Part shown: one piece after another, positions 21,190 to 30,259 of the stretch
Numbering within the stretch: position 1 is the stretch's first letter
Layout: each line of letters starts with the position of its first letter
Assembly (NCBI GenBank): GCA_029834535.1
Contig: JAQMWT010000074.1
Span: 62,001 to 126,000 of the forward strand
Source of the DNA: Chrysophaeum taylorii
Taxonomy: Eukaryota > Sar > Pelagophyceae > Pelagomonadales > Pelagomonadaceae
Direction of reading: 5' to 3'
DNA: 64,000 nt
Program-made: the position numbers and the translations under genes
The notes under the pieces: model-generated
Seen by the model: the letters and a program-made list of their open reading frames with translations, nothing else
Database searches by the model: none
What the model was told of the DNA's origin: nothing

Positions 21190-22120
21190 CCCGAACTTTA
21201 CGGACGCGCATCATCCGACTGTACCATGACACACCTCTCAATGGTTGGTCACATGGGTCGTCAAAGTACAGTGCAGTCGATACTTGAACGTTGTTGGTGG
21301 CCCCACATGTCTAATGAGGTGGGTGCTTATATTGCTGGTTGCATATTGTGCAAGAAAGCTCGCACGCCTGAACCAAAGAGAGCAGGTCTTCTCCAGCAAC
21401 CTGTGTATGATGGTGATTGCACCGTCCTGTGTATGGATTTGTTCGGTTTCCGAAGTGCAAGTGATGACTACGTCATCCACTGAGAGCGTGCAAATTTAAA
21501 ATGTAGCGTTAGCTTGGACTTTAGCGTAAGTGCACGTATCTGTTCGGAAGCGTGTATAGCTTAAAGAATCAAATAACCTATTTATGGTTTGATTCCAAAA
21601 GGGCAGGACTTTGTCGTAATCCATAAAGAGATTCAAGTAGTTTTAGGAGATGACGGCCTTGATATTTGGTATCTTCGGGATCGAGAAGGTAAATGCCTTG
21701 TGGCAGTTTGACATAGACTTGCCTAGTGCCGGTCACCAGACGTATATGATCATCTTTTTTGATCCATTTTCTCATTTCTTGATTCTTGACGTACTGCACC
21801 ATAAGACTGCTGAGTCAATCCTCGAGTCTTTTGTCGCGAAAATATTATTACTCAAAAGTTATCTACCTCGGAGAGAATTCGTACCGACAACGGGAAAGAG
21901 TTCGTCAAAACAAATTGATGGACGATTTTTGTCATCTCTTCAATGTTCGGTATAGTACCACGATTCCGTATCATGCTCAGGCTAATCCTGCGGAAAGGGT
22001 CAGCCGCTTTATCAAGGCTTTCCTCCGTGCATGTCTTCAAGACCGCAAGATCACGGATTGGCCTGAATTCGCGGACTACATTGCTTTTTGCTACAATCGT
22101 AAGTTCATTCTAAGTTCATT
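21190..22120 (+). other. Gypsy-type integrase remains
   Basis: A zinc-binding part with GWSHGSSK and GCILCKKARTPEPKRAG is followed by core pieces FFDPFSHFLILDVLHHKTAE and YHAQANPAERVSRFIKAFL, matching the region of the D,D35E catalytic core. The core is interrupted by a copia fragment (about 21490-21745). Broken. Confidence 0.8.
21490..21745 (-). mobile_element. Copia-type reverse transcriptase fragment inside gypsy integrase
   Basis: On the minus strand a short piece contains VYVKLPQGI and LLKLLESLYGLRQSPALL, the typical copia RT block around L.KSLYGL(R/K)Q. The flanking plus-strand sequence is gypsy integrase on both sides, so the fragment was inserted antisense. It carries no RNase H or terminal repeats and is only a fossil scrap. 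Its ends are approximate. Confidence 0.7.
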
Positions 22121-22589
22121 CTAAATCAGATCTCACCTTTCATGCTTCGTCTCAACCGGCAGCCTCTATTGCCGACAGCAGATTATACGATCATGGATCT
22201 TAATATCCGCCGCCTGCCGCAAACTCGCTCCGATGTTGTGGCAGAGACTCGCGAGAGGTTAAAATTCTACACCGCTATGGTACGAATGAAGCTCGCGAGA
22301 AGGCTCTTCGTAAACAACGTCTCGCTCAAAATGCGGACCATGTCGATGTGGAGTATGAAGAAGGATCACATGTTCTGCTCTACATCCCTTTTCTTCAGAA
22401 CAAGCTTCGACCGGAATGGCGCGGTCCATTCGTTATTCAGGAACGCGCTTGTCTCCGGTCACTTACATGATTGAGTCTTTTCTTGATTCTCCTCCTCCCG
22501 AATGCCGTTGTGTTCGTGTCAGTCAGATCACCCCTGTGATGGTTTCTCCAGTGGTCGATCGAGCCGTGCCAAAACCCAAGGAGACCTTC

Positions 22590-22780
22590 CGAGATGATTT
22601 CAAGCACGGTAAGTTATTTCAAGCACGGTAAGTTCGTTGTCTTTCGGATCCCCGATAGCAAACGATCCGATTGGCGAAAGAAGATTTATGTCGCTGAAGT
22701 TTATGAGCCCTATCATGATTTTGTGAATGATCGAGTCGCTCTGCATTTTTATGCCGATCTCGGTGGTCCTTCCTCATGAC
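22590..22780 (+). other. C-terminal domain remains of the gypsy-type element
   Basis: Reads FVVFRIPDSKRSDWRKKIYV and VALHFYADLG, a compact beta-rich segment after the integrase, as found in some gypsy elements with an extra chromatin- or host-targeting domain. The identity of the domain is not known. Confidence 0.35.
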
Positions 22781-23129
22781 AAGGTTTCTTATTACAAGCC
22801 TACTTCACATCTCTCTACTCGCAAGCTCCTACCGCAAGCTCAAGCCGGAATAATACAAGGACGTGGACGGTCGCAGTTTCACCGACAAGTCCAAGGTCAA
22901 CAACAGTACCACTCCTTGTGTCACCGACTTCGCTCCGCATGAGACCGATGTGTTGATTCCCAAGTTCACTTTGCGTAGTGGACGCGTTCCCGAAGAACCT
23001 GTCGTTGAACGTGTCTACAAGAAGATTCGTATTTCCCGAGACGCTCATTCAGCCAAGGCTCGTACTATTCTCGCCGGAGGACTCGCTGAGGGCAGCTCGT
23101 ATTCTCACCAGGGGAGTCCTGTGGTGGCG

Positions 23130-23211
23130 GCAACTCCTGACCGCTAAAGGCTTACCCCCCCTTCTCAAGGCTTGATACCCGTTGAACGGAACGCCTTTTC
23201 TTCCTTTCCTA
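23130..23211 (+). repeat. Right copy of the direct repeat bracketing the retroelement block
   Basis: GCAACTCCT, then GATACCCGTTGAACGGAACG, CCTTTTCTTCC and CCTAG, similar to 6745-6811. Lies directly downstream of the last recognisable gypsy sequence. Confidence 0.55.
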
Positions 23212-23314
23212 GTGACATCATACCTCTCCATGTAGGGAGGGAGGTTTATACCTTGGCCTGCCGGTGGCGGGCCGCCGAGCATGAGGCTGTCGCGCAGCCC
23301 GTCAAAACGCTGGG

Positions 23315-23371
23315 CCTTCCTTCCTTCCTTCCTTCCTTCCTTCCTTCCTTCCTTCCTTCCTTCTTTCCTTC
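23315..23371 (+). repeat. (TTCC)n microsatellite
   Basis: About 57 bases of almost perfect CCTT repeats. Open frames across it (LPSFLPSF) are artefacts. Confidence 0.95.
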
Positions 23372-24163
23372 AACGTGAGCTTGCTGCGGCCGAGGCACGT
23401 GCACGGTTCTATGGTGGTGGTGAGCTTGCGATTCGTAGATGCTTCAGCTCTTCTTCCAGCGCGATCCTTGTCCTTCTTCTACTGCGCCTCGCGTATTACA
23501 TTGGTGGCGTCGTCCTTGGGCCACTCTGCAACTAGAGAAAAGAAATTCTTGATGAAGAAGAGCCCAACCTTGTCGACGCACGACCTCGCTTTTCTCAAAA
23601 GCCGGCGATGACGTCGGTGGTGATTTTTTTTTGACGATTAATAATTAGGCTCAAATGGCGGCGAGCGTCGGCCGGAAGCTTGGCATGCGAACGCGATGTT
23701 GGAGGATCTCGGGCTTGCTGCTTGTTTGCGGTTGTTGATGCCGAGGCATCATCGATTGTACTCGAGTTCGTTCGGTGGTGACGACGCCGCCAGCACCCCC
23801 GCGTTGTTGTTCGAGAGTCTCTTCCAAAAGGCTATCGAACCAAGGCGGTGGGTGATTTGAAGGACAGCAGCAGCAACTGGGTCGATGCAACTTGCTCGTC
23901 GGCACTGAATGCGCCAACAGCGACCAAAGTACAAGTCCCTATAGAGCGCGCCGCTGTCCGGGCCCTATGTGCCGAGGACTTTGTTTGCGTCAGGGTCTAT
24001 GTGTCCACCTGCTTGAAGACATAGCCGGTCTGAGCAGCAGCGTGCTTGCGTCCCTTTGATATTCGGAGCCTCTCGATGATGATGACGACGACGATACATT
24101 CCTTCCGGTCGCGTTGCCGTCGATCATGGAGTCGTCTGAGGGTACCATCGTGTGCACGAGGTT
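23372..24163. other. Intergenic, no recognised feature
   Basis: Short open frames on both strands without domain-like content. A T-run lies near 23623-23633. Nothing further is seen. Confidence 0.5.
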
Positions 24164-25340
24164 TCGCGGACAAAACAAGGGCCGACGTGATGAAGCTTTC
24201 GGCGGTTCTCCATGTCGCCGCGCCGTCTCGTCATTCGAAAGTCTACGGGGTGAAATAACTGATGCGGGTCGCTCGGGTCGCGCGGTGGTGGTACCGGTTG
24301 ATCACGACGCCGGTAAAGAAAATAAGAACCCGCGTGCGATCGCCGCGTACGCTGTCGCAGCTCAGAGCGTGCAAACGCGAGGCTCCCCATTACTCCTCAA
24401 CCCTATACGTTATGCCAAGCGTGTGTGTTCGGGATGCCGAGGCCGGCGGTGCTCTCTATCGTTGCGCGTGCTGAAAGCCACGCCTGCTCCGAACCAAAGT
24501 CCGGCGGCTCTACGCGGCGTGCGTTTGATAGACATCCACGACAGTGTCATCCGCGTCGAGATGGCAAACCAGGATCGTTCGTTGGACTCAGCAGTCAAAA
24601 ACATCCAAGTCCTGCAACCGAATGCTCTCGGGCGACGAAAAGAAAACAACGCGGAATAGGCGGTCTCGTGCACACGCTATGTTGTTCGAGGACGTTGCTC
24701 TGCGAGCGTTCGCGCGTTGATGCGGTCAAACTTGGCAGCTTTGAATTTGCAACATATCAAAATTGCTGCTTTGTGATCGATCAAACCCGTTTTGTTGTTG
24801 TTCGAACTTCAAAACCAATAATCGCATCAAACTTGTGTGATATTTGAGACAACTACTCACGGGATGGATGGATGGTTAAAGAGTTAAAATTGCAGGAGTG
24901 GTGTCTGCGATTTTACTAGAGCGAGGTCCTTAGATGCTCGTATTTGCCAGCGTCCTCGTGCAGTGCTCGCCGGTGTAGCGGCAGCGGGTGATCGATCTTG
25001 CGGCATGGCGGGGGTGTCGAAGCGGTCGAGCAGGAAGACAAGGATGTGTTCACTTATGGTCGTTCTTCGAGGTGTTGTTCTTGCTTGCTTGCTTGCTTGT
25101 AAAAAGCACGTGTTCGCGCTGCGGTCCCGCGTCCCGGCTAACTCCGTAATGGGTACGCGACGGCGAAGAAGCCTGAACGGAGTTGGTGTGGGGGGACTTT
25201 GATGCGTGGGTGCTCCAGGAGTGGGGCATCGCGCGGTTGTTGCTCGAGGTTGTCGAGTTGCGCGACCCGGAATCGATTCGCAAAGACGTTATTCGGTTTC
25301 TGAGATCCAGAATGCGATGATCCGTCTCAGACCATTTCCC
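24164..25340 (+). repeat. Unclassified dispersed repeat, copy A
   Basis: Similar over about 1.2 kb to 34936-36660 in the same orientation. Examples are CTGTCGCAGCTCAGAGCG near 24354 and near 35169, CCTGCTCCGAACC near 24483, TGCGTTTGATAGACATC near 24519, and CGTATTTGCCAG near 24937. It contains GGTCAAACTTGG near 24725. No transposase or other protein was recognised. Copy A keeps the uninterrupted site AGTCCGGCGGCTC (24498-24510) where copy B has a SINE-like insertion. It may be a non-autonomous DNA element. Confidence 0.7.
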
Positions 25341-25984
25341 TCTGTCTACCGCTGTCCGCTCGCCGATCGTGACCCTAATCTCCTCGCATCTCGCCGCGCC
25401 GCCTCAGAGGACCTCCATCTTATGGGAGGCTGCCTTTTCTTCCGTGTACCGCCACGCTAGGATCGGCGACGCTGCACCGCTCGTGCTTCTCAGCATCCAA
25501 CTAGCAGCGCTCATGCTCTTAAAAAATGCCCGAGCAAAAGTTTTTTTTTTCAGAGCTTTGCAACGAGCGGAGACGCAGAGGCGAGAAAGTGTCGTGATGA
25601 CGGAGCGCTCCGAAAGCCACCTTCTTCAGACGAGAGTCAACAGACACCTCGGAGTTTATAATACAGTTGCGAGAGAGTACGGTGGTAAGGTATGACGGGC
25701 GTCACCTGCGTCGGAGAGGTAAAACCATCTTAGGTTTGCCGGGTCATTCACATTGCAGAGAATGCCTGGCTTGCCGGCATACTTTTATCTCCGACTCTTT
25801 GATTAACTGCGTGGCGGTCACACCGCCATAACTCATCTGGCAGCAAATGAGTATACACTTCTTCAGTGCCTCTAACCCTTCATAAATGACCCTATTCCTT
25901 ATTTTCTTAGTCCATTACAACCATTAACATTGCGAATGTCTAACGCCGTGTTCATCCATCACGGGCTCCCTCTCGGCCAATCAC
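25341..25984. other. Intergenic, no recognised feature
   Basis: No protein-like frame or repeat beyond short A/T runs was seen. Confidence 0.5.
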
Positions 25985-26545
25985 ACTCTGGAGTGACTGT
26001 TTTTTTTTTTGTCTCTTCAATACATCGATCGGGAACGCCACATCATCTGCATACGCTGACTCTTCTTCTTCTTCGAGTGCACCGTATCCTCAAGGCCGTC
26101 GCGTTTTGTCGTCTTGAAAGCGCATGCTGGGTCCCGACCTTCATCAAAACGTCGCCGCCGTGGAATGGTCAAGGCAGCCCGGACCTAGGACATCACCCTG
26201 CTTAACGCCGATGATTGAGTCGATCGATGCGGTAGCGCCGGACAGACAGAAAACCGCATTTGTATGGCGCCTCGAGGCGCCATAACGAGGCGTGCGCGTT
26301 TCGCCGTTCGATAGGACTTGCCACCCTGCCAAAAGAAAGAAAGAAAGAAAGCATTGACGACGACATCAATGAATAGAACCCAAGTTTCCATGCCATACTC
26401 ACGACGCTTCTTCTTCAATGCTATCTTCAGGTTACGTCGTCCTCCGAGTTCCGGCCGAAAGCTGCACTGCGGTTTTTGTTCTAGCTCAATACGACACCGA
26501 GACGCGCGCGGAATAATCAAAGACTTGTATGATATTCCACAAACA
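25985..26545 (-). mobile_element. Decayed internal LINE reverse transcriptase fragment
   Basis: On the minus strand: QCSFRPELGG, LKIALKKKRREYGMETWVLF, ATASIDSIIGVKQGDVLGPG and ESAYADDVAF. These match the LINE at 7617-9704 block for block. The piece is frame-shifted, has lost the segment between motif A and the GLHRIQV region (a TTTC run at about 26331-26350 sits there), and has no 3' tail. It is much older than the 7.6-kb copy. Confidence 0.8.
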
Positions 26546-28006
26546 CACCAATGTCGGTGGTCAAACTGAAGTGGATCAAGCTTGACCGATAACAATTAAT
26601 ATTTATAACTCAAAGGGTCAGGGAGCTAGAATGGATGATCGCAGAGGATGAGAAAGAATGCAAGAAGAAAAAAGACTACCGCGGTGGAGCAGGAGAGACA
26701 AAGTGGAAAGAGGCAGGGGAGAAAAAATACTATTATTACAATGGTTTGCAACTCCCAGGCTCAAAGAGTTTTAAAGGTGAATGAGCGCATATCGAGGATT
26801 TTTAAAGGAGATGGGATAATCCCGATTCTTAAAGTAGTAGTACCGAGGCATGGATGTATGGGCTTTTCAGCAACGCAGCCAAGGTTCAGTAGTAGTGGCG
26901 ATCTCATGTTGGCATTGATTTGCCGCGTATTTTAAGCGCTGAAAAATAGCCGCCGTCACGTATCCGCGCTACGTTATAATTGAGCAGCCCTCGATTTTTA
27001 TTTCTTTGCAATCAGGCGCAGCCCTGCGATTTATAAACATGCAAGAGGTCGACCCCGGGCGCCGCCGCCAGGTCAGAGACGCCGCCTCGACACATCACCG
27101 GAGCACTCACGCGCGGGAATTCTATTCGAGGAAAAGGAAGGGCCACGAAAAAAGACGAGGCCGTCTGGGGTGTTGTAACTTGGAAGTGGCGGACGTGCGA
27201 GTTGAGACGTGCTCTTCCCGCGGGGAATCAAACAACGACTTTGGAGTCAAAGAAAAAAACCGGCGATCTCGTCGTCGGACGGTCTCACGAATCGAATCGA
27301 ATCGAATCGAATCGAATCATCGGGGGCGGCAGCCGGCTCGTTGGGAGGCAGAAAGACGTGGAAGCGGGCTTCTTCGACAATGGTATTTGTTACGGTGTCG
27401 GCCGGAAAAGCGGATCTTCGGCGTAGCCACTGGAATCGTCGTCAGCAACCGGTTGTCGTGCCGGAGGCCAGCATCCGTCAACGTAGGCGTCCTTGTCGAT
27501 CAAGTAGCTAGCTCCTACTTGGTATTAGTCTTGGCCGACGAAGAGCTCAAAGAAGGCGGCCTTAACCACCGTTGCACCTTATAATAATAGTTGTGCCTGC
27601 GCGACCGATCCGTCGTCGGTGCACGTAGCCGCTGCTGGGGTGAGGAGCCCTGCGCGAGACTTGTGTCTTGCGTGGCCGCGTTTCTATGTGAAACGCAGCG
27701 AATCATCTCGCCTATAGTAGATGCTCGGATGCATATCTTCTCTCGAGCGTTGTTCAGACCCAAAAAAATTCTCAAGTCGAAAGAAAGATATTTAGTCTAG
27801 ATATCTCTCGCAAAAAAATCGTCGACGTCATAGTTTTGGGATGGTGCCTTCAAGTCACGGTGGTGGCATAATTGATGTTGTTCCCGGAGGTATGAGCAAG
27901 AAAAACAGGAGATGTATTTGAATCCTCCCTGAAAAGAAGAGGTTCGAAGAATACTACTTATAGTACGCCAAAAATTGTGCTGCAACAACTGGAAGTCGAA
28001 GCATCG
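26546..28006. other. Intergenic 5' flank of the mechanosensitive channel gene
   Basis: Contains TACGTTATAATTGAGCAGCC (26970-26989, also seen near 3065) and an (AATCG)n run (about 27288-27319). Open frames such as 27006-27584 are Arg-rich and run through the pentanucleotide repeat, so I do not call them genes. Confidence 0.5.
27288..27319 (+). repeat. (AATCG)n microsatellite
   Basis: About six tandem copies of AATCG. Confidence 0.9.
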
Positions 28007-30259
28007 ATGGTTCCGCAGCAGCAGCAGCAGCAGCAGCAGCAGGTGGCGGCGGAGGCGCCCGAGGCGAGCGCGGTGGCGAGCGCGGTGACGGCGTCCGCGG
28101 GGTCGCCCGCGTTGTTCCGGTCGCAGATGGACGCGCGGGAGATGGTGGTGCAGCGGTGCGAGGAGACGCTGCCCGAGCCGCCGCGACATTCGAAGCGACG
28201 CCGCGGCTCGAAAGTCGCAACGGAAAGAAGAGAATCGAACGAATTCGCCGACGACAAGAAGCGCGCACTGTTCGACGTCGCGTCGACGGGCTGGGGGGGG
28301 TTGCCGCGCGTTCTTTTGGCAGTTTTTAAGGTCGCGGTTATGTCGGCGATCGCGCTCGCTGCGCTGATGCCGCAGTACCAGCGCGGTCCAGGGCGCGGGC
28401 GGCCGCTGAGCGCGACGCAGGCGCGGTGGGCCGCGGGTCGTGCGGGCTTCGGGTGCGTCCTCGGGAACGCGGCGTCGGCGAGCATCAGCTCGGCGCTGTC
28501 GACGGACGCGGCCGTCCGTCACTTTCCAATTTTAGTGTTTGTCGGAGACTCGTTAGGCGGACTCCCCCTCGACATCCTGGGGTCTGGGGTCGGGTGCTAC
28601 GCGGCCCCGCGCATCGCGAGACTCGTGGGCGTTCCGGTGTTGGGGGGGCGGCGTCTCTACCGAGCCGTGCGCGTGAGGTTCCGGAGGTTTTTGGTGACGA
28701 TTCTTGTTCTGGTCGTGTCGTGGTCGGCGCAAAGGGTTGGGATGCGTTGGTTCCTGCGGCGTTGGTCCGCCGAGAAGTTCTCCGAGCGCGTCGCCCAGGC
28801 CGTCGCGGCGCGGCGCGTCGTCCGAGCCCTCGTTTTGATCGCCGAAACCGCGCGCGAGAAAGAAGAGAAAGGCGCGGGAGAACGCATCGTTGCTGCCATA
28901 TCCAAACGATGGCTCAAGAAGCCGCACAACAACGGCAGGCGGTGGCACGAGGAAGACACCACCACCACCACCAAAGAGGCGCCGCCGCCGCCGCCGCCGC
29001 CAGTCGCCGATACAGACGAGGACGAACGGGTTCGGTCGTTCGAACACGGCACGAACATGCTGCGCGTGGTGTTCACGTTGGGCGCTTTTGGGAATATCGG
29101 ATCCACCGCGGACGGACGACGCGCGGGCAAACTTGTGTTCCGGCACCTCCGGAACGCCGCGGGCGGCACGCTGACGCGGAACGCGTTGAAATCAATGTTG
29201 TTCGACGAAGGCGGCGTCCTCGCGCCGCAGCGAAGCGAACAAGCGTCTCAAGGCATGAACATGAAGGTGCTGAGTGTTCACCACGTCACCGAACAAGACG
29301 CCGAGAATATGGCCACCTTCGACGACTTCTTCCCGGCGGCGCACCGCGAACTCCGCGAGCACGATCTCGTCGAACTCATCCTCCGCGTTTACTCGGAGCG
29401 GTCGTTTCTCTCGGCGACCATCCAATCCTTCGGCGCGATCAACGACATGCTCGTACGGGTGGCGGAGGGAATGTGGCTTGTTGTGGCGTTGATCTTCACC
29501 CTCGCCTTCTGGCGCGTCCCGCTCTCGGACTTTATTTTGGCCTTTGGGACGATCTCCCTCGCGTTGTCGTTGGCGATAGGATCTTCGGGCGCGAACGTTT
29601 TTTCGGGTTTAGTTTTTGTTTTGGGGTCCGCGCCCTACGACATCGGTGAGCGCGTGATCGTGTCGAACGTCGCCGAGTCGCCGACGGCCTTTCCGATGTT
29701 CGTGGAGCGCATCAGTCCTCTTACCACGACGTTTCGGACGTCTTTCGGAGAGACGTTAGTCGTCGCGAATCACGTTCTCGCTTCGAAGCAAATTATAAAT
29801 CACGGTCGGTCCCCGCGCCCGTGGCTGATGTGCACCATCAAGCTCTCGACGCGCACGCCCCCCGAGGAAATCTCAAAGCTCGCCGGAGCCCTCCAAATTC
29901 ACGCGCGCAACAACACGAGGGATTGGGTCGGCATCGACCTCGTCTTTTCTCGGATCGAACACGACAAGAACGTTTTGGTTTTAGATTGCTGGTGCGGCGC
30001 GGCAAACCCCTACCAGGACTTCACCAACCTCTACGCGGCGAGGAGCCGTCTCTACCTCTTCATTCACGCCTACATTCACGCCGCTGGACTCCACTACGTC
30101 GCTCCGATTCGCCCCGTTCTCTCCGTCGACCAGAAGGTCGTCCCAGACGCCTATTTTGGGACCTACAGCGGCGACCCCCCGCCGCCGCCGCCGCCCGTCG
30201 CTGACACCACGTCCACGCTCGCCTCCACCCTCGGCATTCCATTCCGGACTGCCTCCTGA
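28007..30259 (+). CDS. MscS-type mechanosensitive ion channel
   Basis: A 750-residue membrane channel that opens on membrane tension, probably releasing ions during osmotic stress. The first ATG is at 28007; the frame is open upstream but has no earlier ATG. The N-terminus has a poly-Gln run encoded by (CAG)n (about residues 4-12) and a basic patch SKRRRGSK. Hydrophobic helices include LLAVFKVAVMSAIALAALMP (about 102-121) and RFLVTILVLVVSWSAQRV. A cytosolic segment has a Pro-rich run (about 326-332). The C-terminal MscS core has AEGMWLVVALIFTLAFWRVP, the pore helix LSLAIGSSGANVFSGLVFVL (Gly/Ala-rich), then PYDIGERV (near residue 542), the start of the beta domain. The long N-terminus and extra helices match the plant MSL10/fungal Msy type. 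It is intact. Its membrane (plasma, ER or plastid) is not decided. Confidence 0.92.
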   Translation: MVPQQQQQQQQQVAAEAPEASAVASAVTASAGSPALFRSQMDAREMVVQRCEETLPEPPRHSKRRRGSKVATERRESNEFADDKKRALFDVASTGWGGLPRVLLAVFKVAVMSAIALAALMPQYQRGPGRGRPLSATQARWAAGRAGFGCVLGNAASASISSALSTDAAVRHFPILVFVGDSLGGLPLDILGSGVGCYAAPRIARLVGVPVLGGRRLYRAVRVRFRRFLVTILVLVVSWSAQRVGMRWFLRRWSAEKFSERVAQAVAARRVVRALVLIAETAREKEEKGAGERIVAAISKRWLKKPHNNGRRWHEEDTTTTTKEAPPPPPPPVADTDEDERVRSFEHGTNMLRVVFTLGAFGNIGSTADGRRAGKLVFRHLRNAAGGTLTRNALKSMLFDEGGVLAPQRSEQASQGMNMKVLSVHHVTEQDAENMATFDDFFPAAHRELREHDLVELILRVYSERSFLSATIQSFGAINDMLVRVAEGMWLVVALIFTLAFWRVPLSDFILAFGTISLALSLAIGSSGANVFSGLVFVLGSAPYDIGERVIVSNVAESPTAFPMFVERISPLTTTFRTSFGETLVVANHVLASKQIINHGRSPRPWLMCTIKLSTRTPPEEISKLAGALQIHARNNTRDWVGIDLVFSRIEHDKNVLVLDCWCGAANPYQDFTNLYAARSRLYLFIHAYIHAAGLHYVAPIRPVLSVDQKVVPDAYFGTYSGDPPPPPPPVADTTSTLASTLGIPFRTAS

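Larger units (their letters stand above)
13480..23211 (+). mobile_element. Broken Ty3/gypsy-type retroelement carrying a cytosine DNA methyltransferase domain
   Basis: Parts in order: coiled-coil and gag-like sequence (13548-15300, interrupted by a SINE-like insertion), Arg/Ser-rich stretch (15308-15610), a region without recognised domains (15700-17800, with a second SINE-like insertion), a C5 cytosine methyltransferase domain (about 17836-18860), reverse transcriptase and RNase H (about 19300-20760), zinc-binding and catalytic integrase parts (about 21190-22120) with a copia fragment inside, and a C-terminal domain (about 22590-22780). RT and RNase H before integrase is the gypsy order. Clear long terminal repeats were not found; the repeat pair at 6745 and 23130 might be remnants. 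The element is old and broken, with roughly ten or more breaks besides three insertions. End positions are estimates. Confidence 0.75.

Noticed and set aside
28426-29649. A 407-codon plus-strand frame overlapping the mechanosensitive channel gene
   Set aside because: Arg-rich shadow of the GC-rich channel gene in another frame, with no domain-like content.
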